Source: Candidatus Polarisedimenticolia bacterium | Lineage (GTDB): Bacteria; Acidobacteriota; Polarisedimenticolia; Gp22-AA2; AA152 | NCBI GenBank assembly: GCA_036004685.1 | Contig: DASYRE010000031.1 | Coordinates: 230,353-294,352 of the forward strand | Reading direction: 5' to 3' | Length of the DNA: 64,000 nucleotides | In this document: positions 34,700 through 44,242 of the stretch, piece after piece | How the letters are laid out: the number at the start of each line of letters is the position of its first letter | Numbering within the stretch: position 1 is the first letter of the stretch | Notes under the pieces: model-generated | The model's input: the letters and a program-made list of their open reading frames with translations, nothing else | Told to the model about the DNA's origin: nothing | Databases searched by the model: none | Position numbers and translations under genes: made by a program

Positions 34700-35495
34700 C
34701 ATCCTCGCCGCCGAGCGCCTCAGCTTCGCCTATCCAGGACGCTTTCGCTTCAGCGAGCTGTCGCTCGCGCTTCCCGAGGGAGCCGTCGCGGCGGTGATCG
34801 GCCCCAACGGTTCGGGGAAGACGACGCTGCTCCGGCTCCTCACGGGCGTGCTGCGCCCGGAGTCGGGCAGGATTCTCCTCCAAGGCGCGGACCTGAGCCG
34901 ACTCTCGGCTCGAGAGCGGGCCAAGGTCCTCGCGGTGGTCCCCCAGGAATCGCGCCTCGTCTTCGACTTCACCGTCCTCGAGACGGTCTTGATGGGGCGG
35001 TTCGCGCATGTGGGCCTCCTGGGAATGGAGAGCCGCGAGGACGTCGACATCGCCGAGCGCTGCCTGGCCGAGGTGGGGCTCGAAGGGGCCGCTTCGCGAT
35101 CGCTCGGCGAGCTGAGCAGCGGCGAGCGCCAGAGAGTCACGATCGCCCGGGCGCTCGCCCAGCAGCCCGGCGTGCTGCTGCTGGACGAGCCGACCAGCTT
35201 TCTGGACCTGAAGCACCGCCTCCAGATCTACGAGATCCTCGTCCGTCTCAATCGCGCCACCGGCCTGACCGTCCTGACCATCTCCCACGACGTGAACCTG
35301 GCGGCGCGCTATTGCCGGATCCTATGGCTGCTGCGCGAAGGCGCCGTGATCGCTTCCGGAACTCCGCGAGAGGTCATCACCGAAGCCGGAATCCGAACGC
35401 TCTACGGCACCGACGCGGAGATCCAGACCGATCCGCGCACCGGCGCTCCCTACGTCATCCCCTACCCCCCGGTCCCCCAAGGAGGTGCCCGATGA
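34692..35495 (+). CDS. btuD: ABC transporter ATP-binding protein, vitamin B12 type
   Basis: A 267-residue nucleotide-binding subunit. Walker A GPNGSGKTT is at residues 37-45, Q-loop VPQES, signature LSSGERQR, Walker B VLLLDEP and H-loop TISHDVNLAARYC. The FecE/BtuD subgroup is indicated by the short length and pairing with the FecCD permease. It powers corrinoid import across the inner membrane. The start is TTG 34692 inside the end of btuC. Its stop overlaps the receptor gene start (ATGA). Confidence 0.88.
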   Translation: MTDILAAERLSFAYPGRFRFSELSLALPEGAVAAVIGPNGSGKTTLLRLLTGVLRPESGRILLQGADLSRLSARERAKVLAVVPQESRLVFDFTVLETVLMGRFAHVGLLGMESREDVDIAERCLAEVGLEGAASRSLGELSSGERQRVTIARALAQQPGVLLLDEPTSFLDLKHRLQIYEILVRLNRATGLTVLTISHDVNLAARYCRILWLLREGAVIASGTPREVITEAGIRTLYGTDAEIQTDPRTGAPYVIPYPPVPQGGAR

Positions 35496-37738
35496 AGCGA
35501 ATCCTGGCGATTTTCGGCGTGATCGTTCTGGCGCTCGCCGCAGCCCCCGGCGAGGCCGCCGGCGCCTCATCCTCACCCTCGGACGGCAAGCAGGCCGGAT
35601 CCGAAGGCGCCGCCGCCGGCGAATCTCCGTCTTCGCCGGACGAGGAGACGCGTTCTTCCGCCAGCGCGCGCCGCGACCCGTCGCAGCCCGCCGACACCGG
35701 TCTCGTCGAGAAGGTGCGGGTCACCGCGACGCGCCTCCCCGGCGCTCCGGAGGAAGCCTCCCGGATCCCGGCGCACGTGACCGTCTACACGCGCCAGGAG
35801 ATCCAGGCTTCCGGAGCGGCGACGCTCCAGGATTTCCTCGCCCTGCGCAGCGATTTCGTGGTGTTCGACGAGGTGGGCAACGGCCTGGAATCGACCGCCG
35901 ACCTGCGCGGGTTCAACACGGGATCCCTGGCCACCGCCGCGCTGGTGGTCGTGGACGGCGTGCGCGTCAACGAGCCCGACACCGGTTACGTCAACTTCGA
36001 GCTGATTCCGCTCTTCGACGTGGAGCGCGTGGAAGTGATCCGCGGCAGCAGCTCGGCCCTGTTCGGGGAGGGAGGCCTCGGAGGGGTCATCAACGTCGTG
36101 ACCCGGAGCGGCGGTGACGCCGCGCGCCTGGAAGCCGCCCTCTCCGGCGGGAGCTTCTCCTCGAAAACCGCCGCGGTCTCCTCCGGCGGCCGCCGGGGCA
36201 GGCTCTCGTACCACGCCGGGCTGGGGTACCTCGGCTCGGACGGTTTCCGCGACAACTCGGGCACCCGGGCTTCGTCGTTCGCAGGGAAGGCGGAGTGGCA
36301 GCTCACCGCGAATCAAAGCCTCGGCGTCGACCTGACGGCGGAAACGAATCATCTCGACCAGCCCGGCGCGCTGACCGCCGCGGAGCTGCGGCAGAATCGC
36401 AAGCAGAGCCCCTTCAACAAGAACGATTTCAGCGCGACCGATCTCTACCTTCCGGGCCTTCGCTACCGGCTTCTGCGCCCGGGCGGCTTCTCCCTGACTT
36501 CCCGGCTTTCCTTCCGCGACAGCGCGGAAGACGGGTTCAACGGGGGAAGGAGCGGACTGGGCTCGCAATCGGAGGTCGACCGGATGGGCCTGGCCTGGAC
36601 GATCCAGGCGGCGCAGGAGAAATCTTTCGGGGCGAGATCGAACCAGGCGGTTCTGGGGGCCGAGATCGCGCGGGATCGCTTCGACACCGGACAGATCCGC
36701 ACCGATTCCGAAGGGAATCCTCTTCCCGAGAGCGACTTCTCGCACTCCGTGTCGCACGCTGATTCGACCCGGCGCTTCCTCGGGCTCTTCCTGCAAGACA
36801 CCTTCCAGTTCGGCCCGAAGGTCTCGGTGACCGGCGGGGTGCGCCTCGATCGCATCCGCCTGGCGAGCAGCGGGCGCCAGGCCTCCTACGATTTCTCCGC
36901 GGCCCCTCCGGTCCTCACCGAAGGCGAGACGGGCGGAGACCGCGACTTCTCGCAGGTTTCCCCCCGGCTCGGAGTCAACTTCAACCCGGGGGAGAAGACC
37001 GCGCTCTACGCCGGATACTCGCGCGGTTTTCGGGCGCCCACCGTCATCGAGCTGTTCGCCTTTCCGATTTTCTTCTCCAACCCCGATCTCGATCCGGTGC
37101 ATTCCGACGACTTCGAGGCGGGCTGGAGCCGGCGGGTGGGAGAAAGCTCGACCTTGTCGCTGAATGGATTCTGGATCGACGTGCAGGATGAGATCTTCTT
37201 CGTCCTCACCGACCCCTCCCAGTTCCTCGGGATCAACCTGAACCTGCCGCGCACGCGGCGCCGGGGGGCGGTTTTCACCGCCGGAACACGGCTGGGCGAG
37301 CATTTCCTCGGGGAGCTCGGGGCGACTTACACCGACGCGGCTTTCCGCACCTCCTTCGACGACGCCAACATCGGCAGCCGCGTCGAGAAGGGGGATCGTC
37401 TCCCGCAGATTCCGCGTCTGAAGTATTCGGCCCGTCTCGACGTCATGCTGGGCGGGGGATGGAAGGCCGGTCTCCAGGACATCTACGTGGAGCGGCAGGT
37501 CCTCACCTCCGATCTGGGGAACGACGCTCCGCAACTGCCGCCCTACAACGTGCTGAACGCCCGGATCTCCTACGCGCGGGGCAAGTGGGAGGGCTTCTTC
37601 CAGGCCGACAACGTCCTCGATCGCCTGTACAGCACCCGGGGGATCTACGCCTTCAATTTTTCCTCTTTCTCCTTCGATCAGTTCTACACGCCCGCGCCGG
37701 GGCGGCATTTCCTCGCGGGGGCCACGTTCCGATATTGA
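35492..37738 (+). CDS. btuB: TonB-dependent outer membrane receptor, BtuB-like
   Basis: A 748-residue outer membrane receptor with signal peptide (MKRILAIFGVIVLALAAAPG), a Ser/Pro/Glu-rich linker, and a TonB-box-like VEKVRVTATR near residue 73. The plug domain (about 80-200) includes TLQDFLAL, ADLRGF, DGVRVNE and VERVEVIRG; the 22-strand barrel follows. It ends in an aromatic residue (TFRY), as outer membrane beta barrels do. Location behind a cobalamin riboswitch with btuC-btuD identifies the likely ligand as cobalamin. An excellent AGGAGGTG precedes the ATG, which overlaps the btuD stop. The frame is open further upstream within btuD, but is not used. Confidence 0.9.
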   Translation: MKRILAIFGVIVLALAAAPGEAAGASSSPSDGKQAGSEGAAAGESPSSPDEETRSSASARRDPSQPADTGLVEKVRVTATRLPGAPEEASRIPAHVTVYTRQEIQASGAATLQDFLALRSDFVVFDEVGNGLESTADLRGFNTGSLATAALVVVDGVRVNEPDTGYVNFELIPLFDVERVEVIRGSSSALFGEGGLGGVINVVTRSGGDAARLEAALSGGSFSSKTAAVSSGGRRGRLSYHAGLGYLGSDGFRDNSGTRASSFAGKAEWQLTANQSLGVDLTAETNHLDQPGALTAAELRQNRKQSPFNKNDFSATDLYLPGLRYRLLRPGGFSLTSRLSFRDSAEDGFNGGRSGLGSQSEVDRMGLAWTIQAAQEKSFGARSNQAVLGAEIARDRFDTGQIRTDSEGNPLPESDFSHSVSHADSTRRFLGLFLQDTFQFGPKVSVTGGVRLDRIRLASSGRQASYDFSAAPPVLTEGETGGDRDFSQVSPRLGVNFNPGEKTALYAGYSRGFRAPTVIELFAFPIFFSNPDLDPVHSDDFEAGWSRRVGESSTLSLNGFWIDVQDEIFFVLTDPSQFLGINLNLPRTRRRGAVFTAGTRLGEHFLGELGATYTDAAFRTSFDDANIGSRVEKGDRLPQIPRLKYSARLDVMLGGGWKAGLQDIYVERQVLTSDLGNDAPQLPPYNVLNARISYARGKWEGFFQADNVLDRLYSTRGIYAFNFSSFSFDQFYTPAPGRHFLAGATFRY

Positions 37739-37983
37739 ACCGTCCGCTGCCCGCCGATTGACGGAGAGCGACTGACAGGCAGTTTCAGGCCCTGACATTT
37801 GACGTTCGCCTGGCTCCGTCAACGCTGCTTTGTCCGCCGAAGACTCAAAATCTAACCGCTTGGATTTCCAGCGCTTCGAAAGGGCCGCCATGAGACGCAT
37901 ATGCGGTATGGATATTGCGTATATGTTAAGCGAGGTTGAGATCGCGTGCGGAAAGTGGACACCGGAAAGCAAGGAGCGGGGCC

Positions 37984-40620
37984 ATGAAGCGCAGCACAGG
38001 CAAGGCGGGTCGGCGGCAGCGAATGGCCCTCCTCGCTTTCTTCTCGGCGAGCTTCTGGCTCCCTCCGATAGCCCTCGCCGACTCGCTCGCCGAGGTCTCT
38101 CCCAACCGCGTGGCTCTCTCGGCCGGTCCCGTCGATTTCACCTACGACATCCGGCTCGATGCCGTCTATCCGATGGATCGAGTCACCCTCGCCGTTCCGG
38201 GGAGCTTTCGCGCGCCCACCCTGACTTCGGTGATGGTGAACGGCGCTCCGGCCTCTTACGCCGATCAGAGCGCGGGTAACAGTCTCGCGTTTCTCCTGGC
38301 CGCGCCCGCCGCGGGCGGCTCGAGCCTGCGGGTGGGCTTCCGGGCCACGCCTCCCTCGTCCGTTCCGTCGGCCGCCGCCGTCCCTTCGACGGTGGATTTC
38401 AGCGGCGATGCGATTCCCCCGGCCCTGACGGTCCAGGGGAATGCCGACGGCGACGCCTCCGATGCGAACTCCTGGATAGTGGCCGCCGACATCGTCATCG
38501 ACGGCTCGCTTGGCGACTGGAGCGGCGTGGGCCGGTTCCTCGACCAGAACGACGACGCGACCCCGGAAAAGGGGGACCTGCGCTCGGGCTGGTTCGTCGT
38601 GGGCGCCTCCAAGACGACGCTCTACGCCCGCCTCGACGTCGATGCCTGCCTCCTCAGCGGCCAGACGACGTCGTTCAACATCCAGCTCGACACCGATCGG
38701 GACGGAACCTACGACTACCGGTTCGACCTCTACCTCCGCGGAGACGGCGCGATTCTTCAGACGATCCTTTATCGCAACGGCCCGCCGGACGCGAACCCGG
38801 ACAATGATGCGGGCGTCCCCTACAGCGGCGCGGCCGCCACGGGCAAAGTGCCCGACAACGGCTGCGATCAGGCTACCGAATGGAGCATCCCTCTCGCCGA
38901 CATCGGAAATCCCGCGGTCGTGAACCTGGTCCGCTTCGAGTCCCATCCTTCCGGGCCCGGGCTGGAGGTGGCCGACTGGTTCCCCGATTACGGCGTCATC
39001 CAGGCGGACATTCAGGCCGGGACCTTCACTCGGACGGGTCCGCTGCTCAATGAAGTGTTCGCTTCTCCCGCGCCGGGCGCCCAGTGGGTCGAGATCACCA
39101 ATACCGCCGACACCGGACTGTCTCTGGCCGGCTACGTGCTCACCGACCGGGACGGCGGCGCCAACAGCAGCATCGCTCTGCCCGCCGTGACGCTTCCTCC
39201 CGCGGCGTTCCTGGTGGTGCACCTCGCGGCGGGGACGAACGATCTGGACTTCAGCGACGGCGTCGCCCATTTCTACAGCGGCAACCCGTTTCCAGCGTAC
39301 GAAGCCGAGGACGAGGTCGCTCTCTACGCCTCGTCGACCCAGAACGCCGCGACGCTGGCCGATCTGGTGGCGTGGGACGACGACACGCTGCGCAGCGCCG
39401 ATTTCGGAAGCGACGTGGCGGATGCGGTGGCGGCCGGACTCTGGATCTCGGGGAGCGCCGTCGACACTTCGTCGATAGCCGCAGCGCAATCCCTGGGGCG
39501 AAGCGGCGATGCGCTACGCATCGGCGCGCCCTCGGACTGGGAGACTTCCGGCGGGCGTGACGCCTCCGATCCGAGCCCGGGACGGCCCAACGCGGGAGGC
39601 GTCGTCCTCAACGAGGTGCTGATGTCGCCCGCCGCCGGGACCGCCGCCGGTCTCGAGCTCTACGACGCCGGCAGCGGCTCGGTGGACGTAAGCGGCTGGA
39701 TGGTGGGCGACGAAGACACCGGCTCGCCCCTGTTGGTGATTCCGCAAGTGGGGGGAGCCGATCTGATTCTCCCGTCCCACGCCCGGGTCTGGATCGCGCT
39801 CGGACCCGGAATCGACACTTCCGCCTCGCTCTTCGCGCCTCTCGCCGACCCCGCGGCGCTCGATCGCGCGGGAGATCAGGCCGCGCTCTATTTCCGCAAC
39901 CAGCATTCGGCCTCGCGCATCGTCGATTTCGTGGTGTGGGACGTGTCGGGGTCTCACTCAAGCGACTGGCTCGGGGACGACGACCTGGCGCAAGCGGCGG
40001 GGATCTGGAACGTGGCGGGCGCGGACGATTTCGTGAACGTCCTGTCACTTCCCGCGGGGCACTCGATCCTGAGGACGACGGAAGGCGTCGACACCAACCG
40101 GTCTCAGGACTGGCGGTTCAGTCTCGGCAGCTCCTCCGGGGAGCGGGACGGGGATCAGGACGGCCTCGTCGATTCCCGGGACAACTGCCCCGACAGCTAC
40201 AACCCCGCCCAAGGCGACCTGGACGGAGACGGAATGGGCGATGCCTGCGATCCCGATCAGGACGGGGACGGATGGAACGACGGCCTGGATTGCGCCGCGC
40301 ACAATGCCGCCGCCTGGTCGGTCCCGGCGGCGCCGCAGAACCTGAGGTTCACCAGCGCGTCCGACTTCACCGCCAACGCCGTCCCCCAGGCGACCGCCTA
40401 CCAGGCCTATCGCGGCAGCCGCGGCGTGACGGGAGCCTTCGCCTACAACCACACCTGTTTCGCGACGAGCGTCACGGGAGCTTCCTTCAGCGACGCCGCC
40501 CCGCCCGCGCTGGGGACTCTCACCTACTACCTCATGAGCGCCAAGGATGGCTGCGGAGAGAGCGATTTGGGCGCTTCCAGCACCGGCGCGCTCCGCCCGA
40601 ATGCCGCGGCGTGCCCCTAA
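37984..40620 (+). CDS. secreted lamin-tail-domain and thrombospondin type 3 repeat protein
   Basis: An 878-residue protein with a signal peptide (cleavage after LALA near residue 32). The N-terminal beta-rich region (40-340) includes a carbohydrate-binding-like segment with DGSLGDWSGVGRFLDQNDDA. Two lamin-tail-like domains begin near residues 351 (LLNEVFASPAPGAQWVEITN) and 538 (VVLNEVLMSPAAG). Calcium-binding TSP3 repeats, rich in DxDGDG, lie at about 719-765, followed by a fibronectin-III-like end. This suggests a calcium-stabilised cell surface or exported protein; no enzyme motif is seen. ATG 37984 has an AAGGAGCGGGG upstream. The 245 bases before it contain AT-rich sequence, but no clear promoter. 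Confidence 0.75.
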   Translation: MKRSTGKAGRRQRMALLAFFSASFWLPPIALADSLAEVSPNRVALSAGPVDFTYDIRLDAVYPMDRVTLAVPGSFRAPTLTSVMVNGAPASYADQSAGNSLAFLLAAPAAGGSSLRVGFRATPPSSVPSAAAVPSTVDFSGDAIPPALTVQGNADGDASDANSWIVAADIVIDGSLGDWSGVGRFLDQNDDATPEKGDLRSGWFVVGASKTTLYARLDVDACLLSGQTTSFNIQLDTDRDGTYDYRFDLYLRGDGAILQTILYRNGPPDANPDNDAGVPYSGAAATGKVPDNGCDQATEWSIPLADIGNPAVVNLVRFESHPSGPGLEVADWFPDYGVIQADIQAGTFTRTGPLLNEVFASPAPGAQWVEITNTADTGLSLAGYVLTDRDGGANSSIALPAVTLPPAAFLVVHLAAGTNDLDFSDGVAHFYSGNPFPAYEAEDEVALYASSTQNAATLADLVAWDDDTLRSADFGSDVADAVAAGLWISGSAVDTSSIAAAQSLGRSGDALRIGAPSDWETSGGRDASDPSPGRPNAGGVVLNEVLMSPAAGTAAGLELYDAGSGSVDVSGWMVGDEDTGSPLLVIPQVGGADLILPSHARVWIALGPGIDTSASLFAPLADPAALDRAGDQAALYFRNQHSASRIVDFVVWDVSGSHSSDWLGDDDLAQAAGIWNVAGADDFVNVLSLPAGHSILRTTEGVDTNRSQDWRFSLGSSSGERDGDQDGLVDSRDNCPDSYNPAQGDLDGDGMGDACDPDQDGDGWNDGLDCAAHNAAAWSVPAAPQNLRFTSASDFTANAVPQATAYQAYRGSRGVTGAFAYNHTCFATSVTGASFSDAAPPALGTLTYYLMSAKDGCGESDLGASSTGALRPNAAACP

Positions 40621-40644
40621 GCTCCTGCGGATCCCCTCCACCGA

Positions 40645-40830
40645 TCAAGGGTCTTCCGTCCAACCGCTGGGACGCCGTCCGAGCAGGCCCGAACGCCGCC
40701 ATTTCCCCGCGAGGAGCTGCTTGATTTGGCGCACCCGTCGCCGATTTCCTTCCGGATTCACCCGAACGTTCAGCTCGACCGGCCGCTCGAACAGCCGCGA
40801 AAGGTACTCGTCATAGGGCAGCTGTGGAGA
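40645..40830 (-). other. short coding-like stretch after the aldo/keto reductase gene, no start codon
   Basis: Between the lamin-tail gene and the AKR gene the minus strand carries an open frame that reads QLPYDEYLSRLFERPVELN and continues to a stop at 40645. Residue composition looks protein-like and it is out of frame with the AKR. No ATG, GTG or TTG precedes it before a stop inside the AKR gene. It may be the 3' remnant of a lost gene, or chance. Confidence 0.25.
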
Positions 40831-40837
40831 CGCGACG

Positions 40838-42373
40838 CTAGCTTTCCGCGAAGAGCGCGGCGGCCTGTGGGAGGCGGGGCCACTTCAGGATCTCCATCGA
40901 GTCGCGCACGTAGAGGGGCCGGCGCATGCCGTTGAGGACGGAAGTGACGCCCGCGAGCGAAGCGACGGCGTGAAGGGCCTTGCGTGAGAGGCTCTCGCTC
41001 CGGAGCGCGGCCGGCAATCCCGGGTCGAGGCGCGCGGCAATCTGAGCGCTGCGCCGGCGGCTGAGCGCCGCGCAGTCGGCCCGGAGGGCGCCCAGCAGCT
41101 TGCGCAGCTCGGGAACGTACCGCTCCAGCCACGACTGGAATTCTCCGGCGTCTTCCGGCGGCAGCGTCGAGCGGAGCAGGGAGATGGAGTAGTAGACGCG
41201 GGGGTGAATCTGCCGCTCCTCGACGGCCTCCCAATGCTCGTATCCCCCCAGCCGCCCGGCCGCCGCGGCAAGCTGGCGGCCCCAGGGAAAGAGGTCCGCG
41301 GGCCTCGGGGAGCCGGGGGGAAGCCGCAGGCCCCCCGCGATCCGGCGCGCGAACTCCTCTTCGAGCTTCGCGACCCCTTCCAGGGCCTCGGGGATGGGAA
41401 GCTCCGGCGGCTCGGTCGGAAAATCGGAAAGGCGAATCAACTCCCCGGCGGCGAAGGCGTTCAAAGGACGGTTGACGAGCAGCCCGACGGCGCTGCGCTC
41501 CGCGAAGCCCAGGGTCGATTCGTCTCCCGCCGGCCCCTCCTTCCTCACGGTCAGAGGATCGCGCTCGTAGAGATTCATCGGAAGCTGCGCCACCGCGAAA
41601 TGGTGCTTCTCGGGCGGCAGTCCGGCTTCCGCGGCGGCGGCCCGGGCTTCCTCGAGCATCCGCCCGAGCGACGTCGCTCCCGGCTCGCCCGGCGGGGCTC
41701 CGAAGCTGTTCGACGAGACGCCATACCAGGCAATCCGGCCGTCCCTGACCTCCTTCTCGAAGTGGGTGAAGGCGGAGCGCACCCGCGAGTAGAAGATTCG
41801 GCGGAGCTCCTCCAGGCCTCCCGTCCCGGTTCCGGCGGGAGGGTGCTCGAGGAAATATTCCGGATTGTGGAGCAGGCAGGCGTCGAGCCGCTCGAGGCCC
41901 AGACGCCGCAGAGAGCGGCCGAGCTGATCCGCCAGGAAGCGGGGATGGATGCAATGCCAGCACCCTTCCGAGATCTTGAGCATCTCGGGAAAGGGATCGC
42001 CCGCCTGCTCGCGCTCGCGGGCCAGGTCCATGTTCTTGCCCTGGACGTAGCCGATCTTGGAGACGACGACCGTGGCTGGGCGGGAGATTTCGCCGCCGGC
42101 AATCATCTCGCCGAGGACTTCGCCGATGCCCGTCTCACTGGCTCCGTCGGTGTAATTCGTGGAGGTGTCGATCAGATTGCAGCCGCCTCGAAGGGCCTGC
42201 CGGAGCGCTTCGCGGTGCTCCAGCGCCTCGCTGTCGACCCGGTACGCCCCGAAACCGACCGCCGAGACCATCAGGCCCGTCCGGCCGAGCCCGCGGTAGG
42301 CGTCCCGGGAGAATCCCCGCTCGCCCGCGCCTCCGGCGAAAGCCCGCGTGGCATCGGGAGAAGCGCCGCTCAA
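40838..42373 (-). CDS. aldo/keto reductase with extended C-terminal region
   Basis: A 511-residue protein, much longer than the usual 280-350 of the family. The N-terminal half is a complete AKR barrel with the tetrad D69, Y74, K106 and H169 (in LIDTSTNYTDG, VVVSKIGYV and LLHNPEYF), so it should bind NADPH and reduce carbonyls. The second half (from about 330) is helical and conserved-looking (ARRIAGGLRLPPG, SISLLRSTLPPEDAGEFQSWL), with the terminal AKR helix region SVLNGMRRPLYVRDSMEIL. Substrate unknown. It starts ATG 42373, overlapping the ubiE stop by four bases, so the two are cotranscribed. Confidence 0.85.
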   Translation of the reverse strand: MSGASPDATRAFAGGAGERGFSRDAYRGLGRTGLMVSAVGFGAYRVDSEALEHREALRQALRGGCNLIDTSTNYTDGASETGIGEVLGEMIAGGEISRPATVVVSKIGYVQGKNMDLAREREQAGDPFPEMLKISEGCWHCIHPRFLADQLGRSLRRLGLERLDACLLHNPEYFLEHPPAGTGTGGLEELRRIFYSRVRSAFTHFEKEVRDGRIAWYGVSSNSFGAPPGEPGATSLGRMLEEARAAAAEAGLPPEKHHFAVAQLPMNLYERDPLTVRKEGPAGDESTLGFAERSAVGLLVNRPLNAFAAGELIRLSDFPTEPPELPIPEALEGVAKLEEEFARRIAGGLRLPPGSPRPADLFPWGRQLAAAAGRLGGYEHWEAVEERQIHPRVYYSISLLRSTLPPEDAGEFQSWLERYVPELRKLLGALRADCAALSRRRSAQIAARLDPGLPAALRSESLSRKALHAVASLAGVTSVLNGMRRPLYVRDSMEILKWPRLPQAAALFAES

Positions 42374-43155
42374 GGTCGGCCTCGCGTCGAATCGCCGCCC
42401 GGCAGCGGCTTCCTCGCCACACAGATCCCCATCACCCCTCCCATCACTTCATCGACCTCGACCTCGTCGAAACCGGCGTCGCGCATCCGGCCGGCGAGCT
42501 CCCGCTGCCCCGGGAAACGGCTCACCGTGGCGAAGATGTACGCGTAAGTGTGCGGATCGCCGAAGAAGAGAACGCCGAACAGGGGTAGCGCGGCCCGCAG
42601 ATAGCCGAAATAAAGAGCGCTCAGCACGGGATGGCGGGGCCTGCCGAACTCCAGGCTCGCCAACCGGCCGCCCGGGGCCAGGACGCGGCGCGCCTCCCGG
42701 AGCCCGCGGTCGAGATCGGCGAGATTCCGCAGCCCGTAGGCGACGGTGACGATCTGAAACTCCCCGTCGGCGAAGGGGAGATCGAGGGCGTCCCCCTTCT
42801 CGAACCGCACCGGCAGGGACCCCGAAGTGATCCGGCGCGCGATCGCCAGCATCTCCTCCGTGAAGTCGAGCCCGATCACCGGCAGCTTCCCCCCGGCCGC
42901 GGGCGATTTCGCCAGGGCGCGCGCCACGTCTCCGGTCCCGCAGCAAAGATCCAGCGCCTTCTCTCCCGGGAGGGGCCGGGCCCGCTCCACCAGCCGGCGC
43001 TTCCATCGCCGGTGCATTCCCCAGCTCATCAGATCGTTGATCAGGTCGTAGCGGCGCGCGATGCGCGAGAAGAGCGCGCGGACCTTGACCGGCCGCTCTT
43101 CTCCGGTCGCGACATAGCGGTTCTCCGGCGCGGCCTGGCGCGACGCTGAGCTCAC
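42370..43155 (-). CDS. ubiE: demethylmenaquinone/ubiquinone C-methyltransferase UbiE/MenG
   Basis: A 261-residue class I SAM methyltransferase of the UbiE/COQ5 family. Seen: VRALFSRIARRYDLINDLMSWGMHRRWK near residue 24, SAM loop LDLCCGTGDVA near 69, GLDFTEEML, FQIVTVAYGLRNLADL and LEFGRP. It performs the last C-methylation of menaquinone (or ubiquinone); which quinone is made here is not known. It is the first gene of a two-gene minus-strand operon with the aldo/keto reductase, divergent from accD. Confidence 0.93.
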   Translation of the reverse strand: MSSASRQAAPENRYVATGEERPVKVRALFSRIARRYDLINDLMSWGMHRRWKRRLVERARPLPGEKALDLCCGTGDVARALAKSPAAGGKLPVIGLDFTEEMLAIARRITSGSLPVRFEKGDALDLPFADGEFQIVTVAYGLRNLADLDRGLREARRVLAPGGRLASLEFGRPRHPVLSALYFGYLRAALPLFGVLFFGDPHTYAYIFATVSRFPGQRELAGRMRDAGFDEVEVDEVMGGVMGICVARKPLPGGDSTRGRP

Positions 43156-43238
43156 CTACTCCCTCCTTGGCAGGCCTGGCGATCAGACCACAATTCCCGC
43201 GCTGCCACAAGCCTCGGGAGGTCCCACGACCCCCTTCA

Positions 43239-43268
43239 TTGACCCTTCGGAAGCCGGTCTGGTAACAT
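43239..43268 (+). promoter_or_regulatory. putative promoter of accD-folC
   Basis: TTGACC at 43239-43244, an 18-base spacer and TAACAT at 43263-43268 in the divergent gap between ubiE and accD. The predicted leader is about 34 bases long. Confidence 0.55.
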
Positions 43269-43308
43269 TCCTCGTCGAGCACCCCCTTCCGGAGCTCCCC
43301 CTTTGGCC

Positions 43309-44202
43309 ATGGCCTGGTTCAAGAAGATCAAGAAGCCCAAGCAGCCTGTCGAGCGCAAGCAGCTCCGGATGCCCGAGGGGCTCTGGGTCAAGTGCGAGGG
43401 GTGCAAGGAGATCATCTACAAGAAGGAGGTTCTCCGGAACGCCAACGTCTGCCCCAAGTGCAACTATCATTTCCGGATCACCGCCGCCGAGCGTCTCGCC
43501 GCCCTGTTCGACGAGGGGCGCTACCAGGAGGTCGACACCGACATCTATTCCGTCGACCCCCTCAAGTTCGTCGACACCAAGCCTTACAAGGATCGCCTGC
43601 AGGAGTACCGCGAGCGGACCGGGATGACCGACGCCGTCGTCAACGCGCGGGGAACGCTGGGCGGCTATCAGGTGATGGTGTCCGCGATGGAATACCGCTT
43701 CATGGGCGGCAGCATGGGCTCGGTCGTCGGGGAGAAGGTGACGCGCGCGATCGAGCGGGCCCTCGGGGAGAGGATTCCCCTGATCGTCATCTCCTGCTCC
43801 GGGGGGGCCCGGATGCAGGAGGGTTGTCTTTCGCTGATGCAAATGGCGAAGATCAGCGGCGCGCTCGCCCTGCTGGACGAGGCCGGGGTCCCCTACATCT
43901 CGATCCTCACCGATCCGACGACCGGAGGCGTCACCGCGTCCTATGCCATGCTGGGCGACATCAACATCGCCGAGCCGAAAGCCCTCATCGGCTTCGCCGG
44001 CCCGCGCGTCATCGAGCAGACGATCAAGGAGACGCTCCCCGAAGGGTTCCAGCGCAGCGAGTTCCTCCTCGAGCACGGGATGCTGGACTTCGTCGTCGAG
44101 CGCTCCCGGATGCGCGACGTCCTGATCCAGTGTCTGCGCTTCATGGTCAATCTCGAAATTCTCGCCGCGCCTTCCGCGCCGGCTCCGGCCCCCGGCCCCT
44201 GA
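43309..44202 (+). CDS. accD: acetyl-CoA carboxylase carboxyltransferase subunit beta
   Basis: A 297-residue protein. An N-terminal four-cysteine zinc ribbon (VKCEGC ... VCPKCNYH) precedes the carboxyltransferase domain with [12 protein letters not shown] and [16 protein letters not shown] (oxyanion glycine motifs). With AccA it transfers the carboxyl group from biotin to acetyl-CoA, the first step of fatty acid synthesis. MAWFKKIKK resembles the conserved N-terminus, so ATG 43309 is preferred over the in-frame TTG two codons upstream. A folC gene follows 40 bases later, a common arrangement. Confidence 0.96.
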   Translation: MAWFKKIKKPKQPVERKQLRMPEGLWVKCEGCKEIIYKKEVLRNANVCPKCNYHFRITAAERLAALFDEGRYQEVDTDIYSVDPLKFVDTKPYKDRLQEYRERTGMTDAVVNARGTLGGYQVMVSAMEYRFMGGSMGSVVGEKVTRAIERALGERIPLIVISCSGGARMQEGCLSLMQMAKISGALALLDEAGVPYISILTDPTTGGVTASYAMLGDINIAEPKALIGFAGPRVIEQTIKETLPEGFQRSEFLLEHGMLDFVVERSRMRDVLIQCLRFMVNLEILAAPSAPAPAPGP

Positions 44203-44242
44203 GGACCTTCTCGCGTTCGGGCTTGAGACGCGGTTTCCGCTG

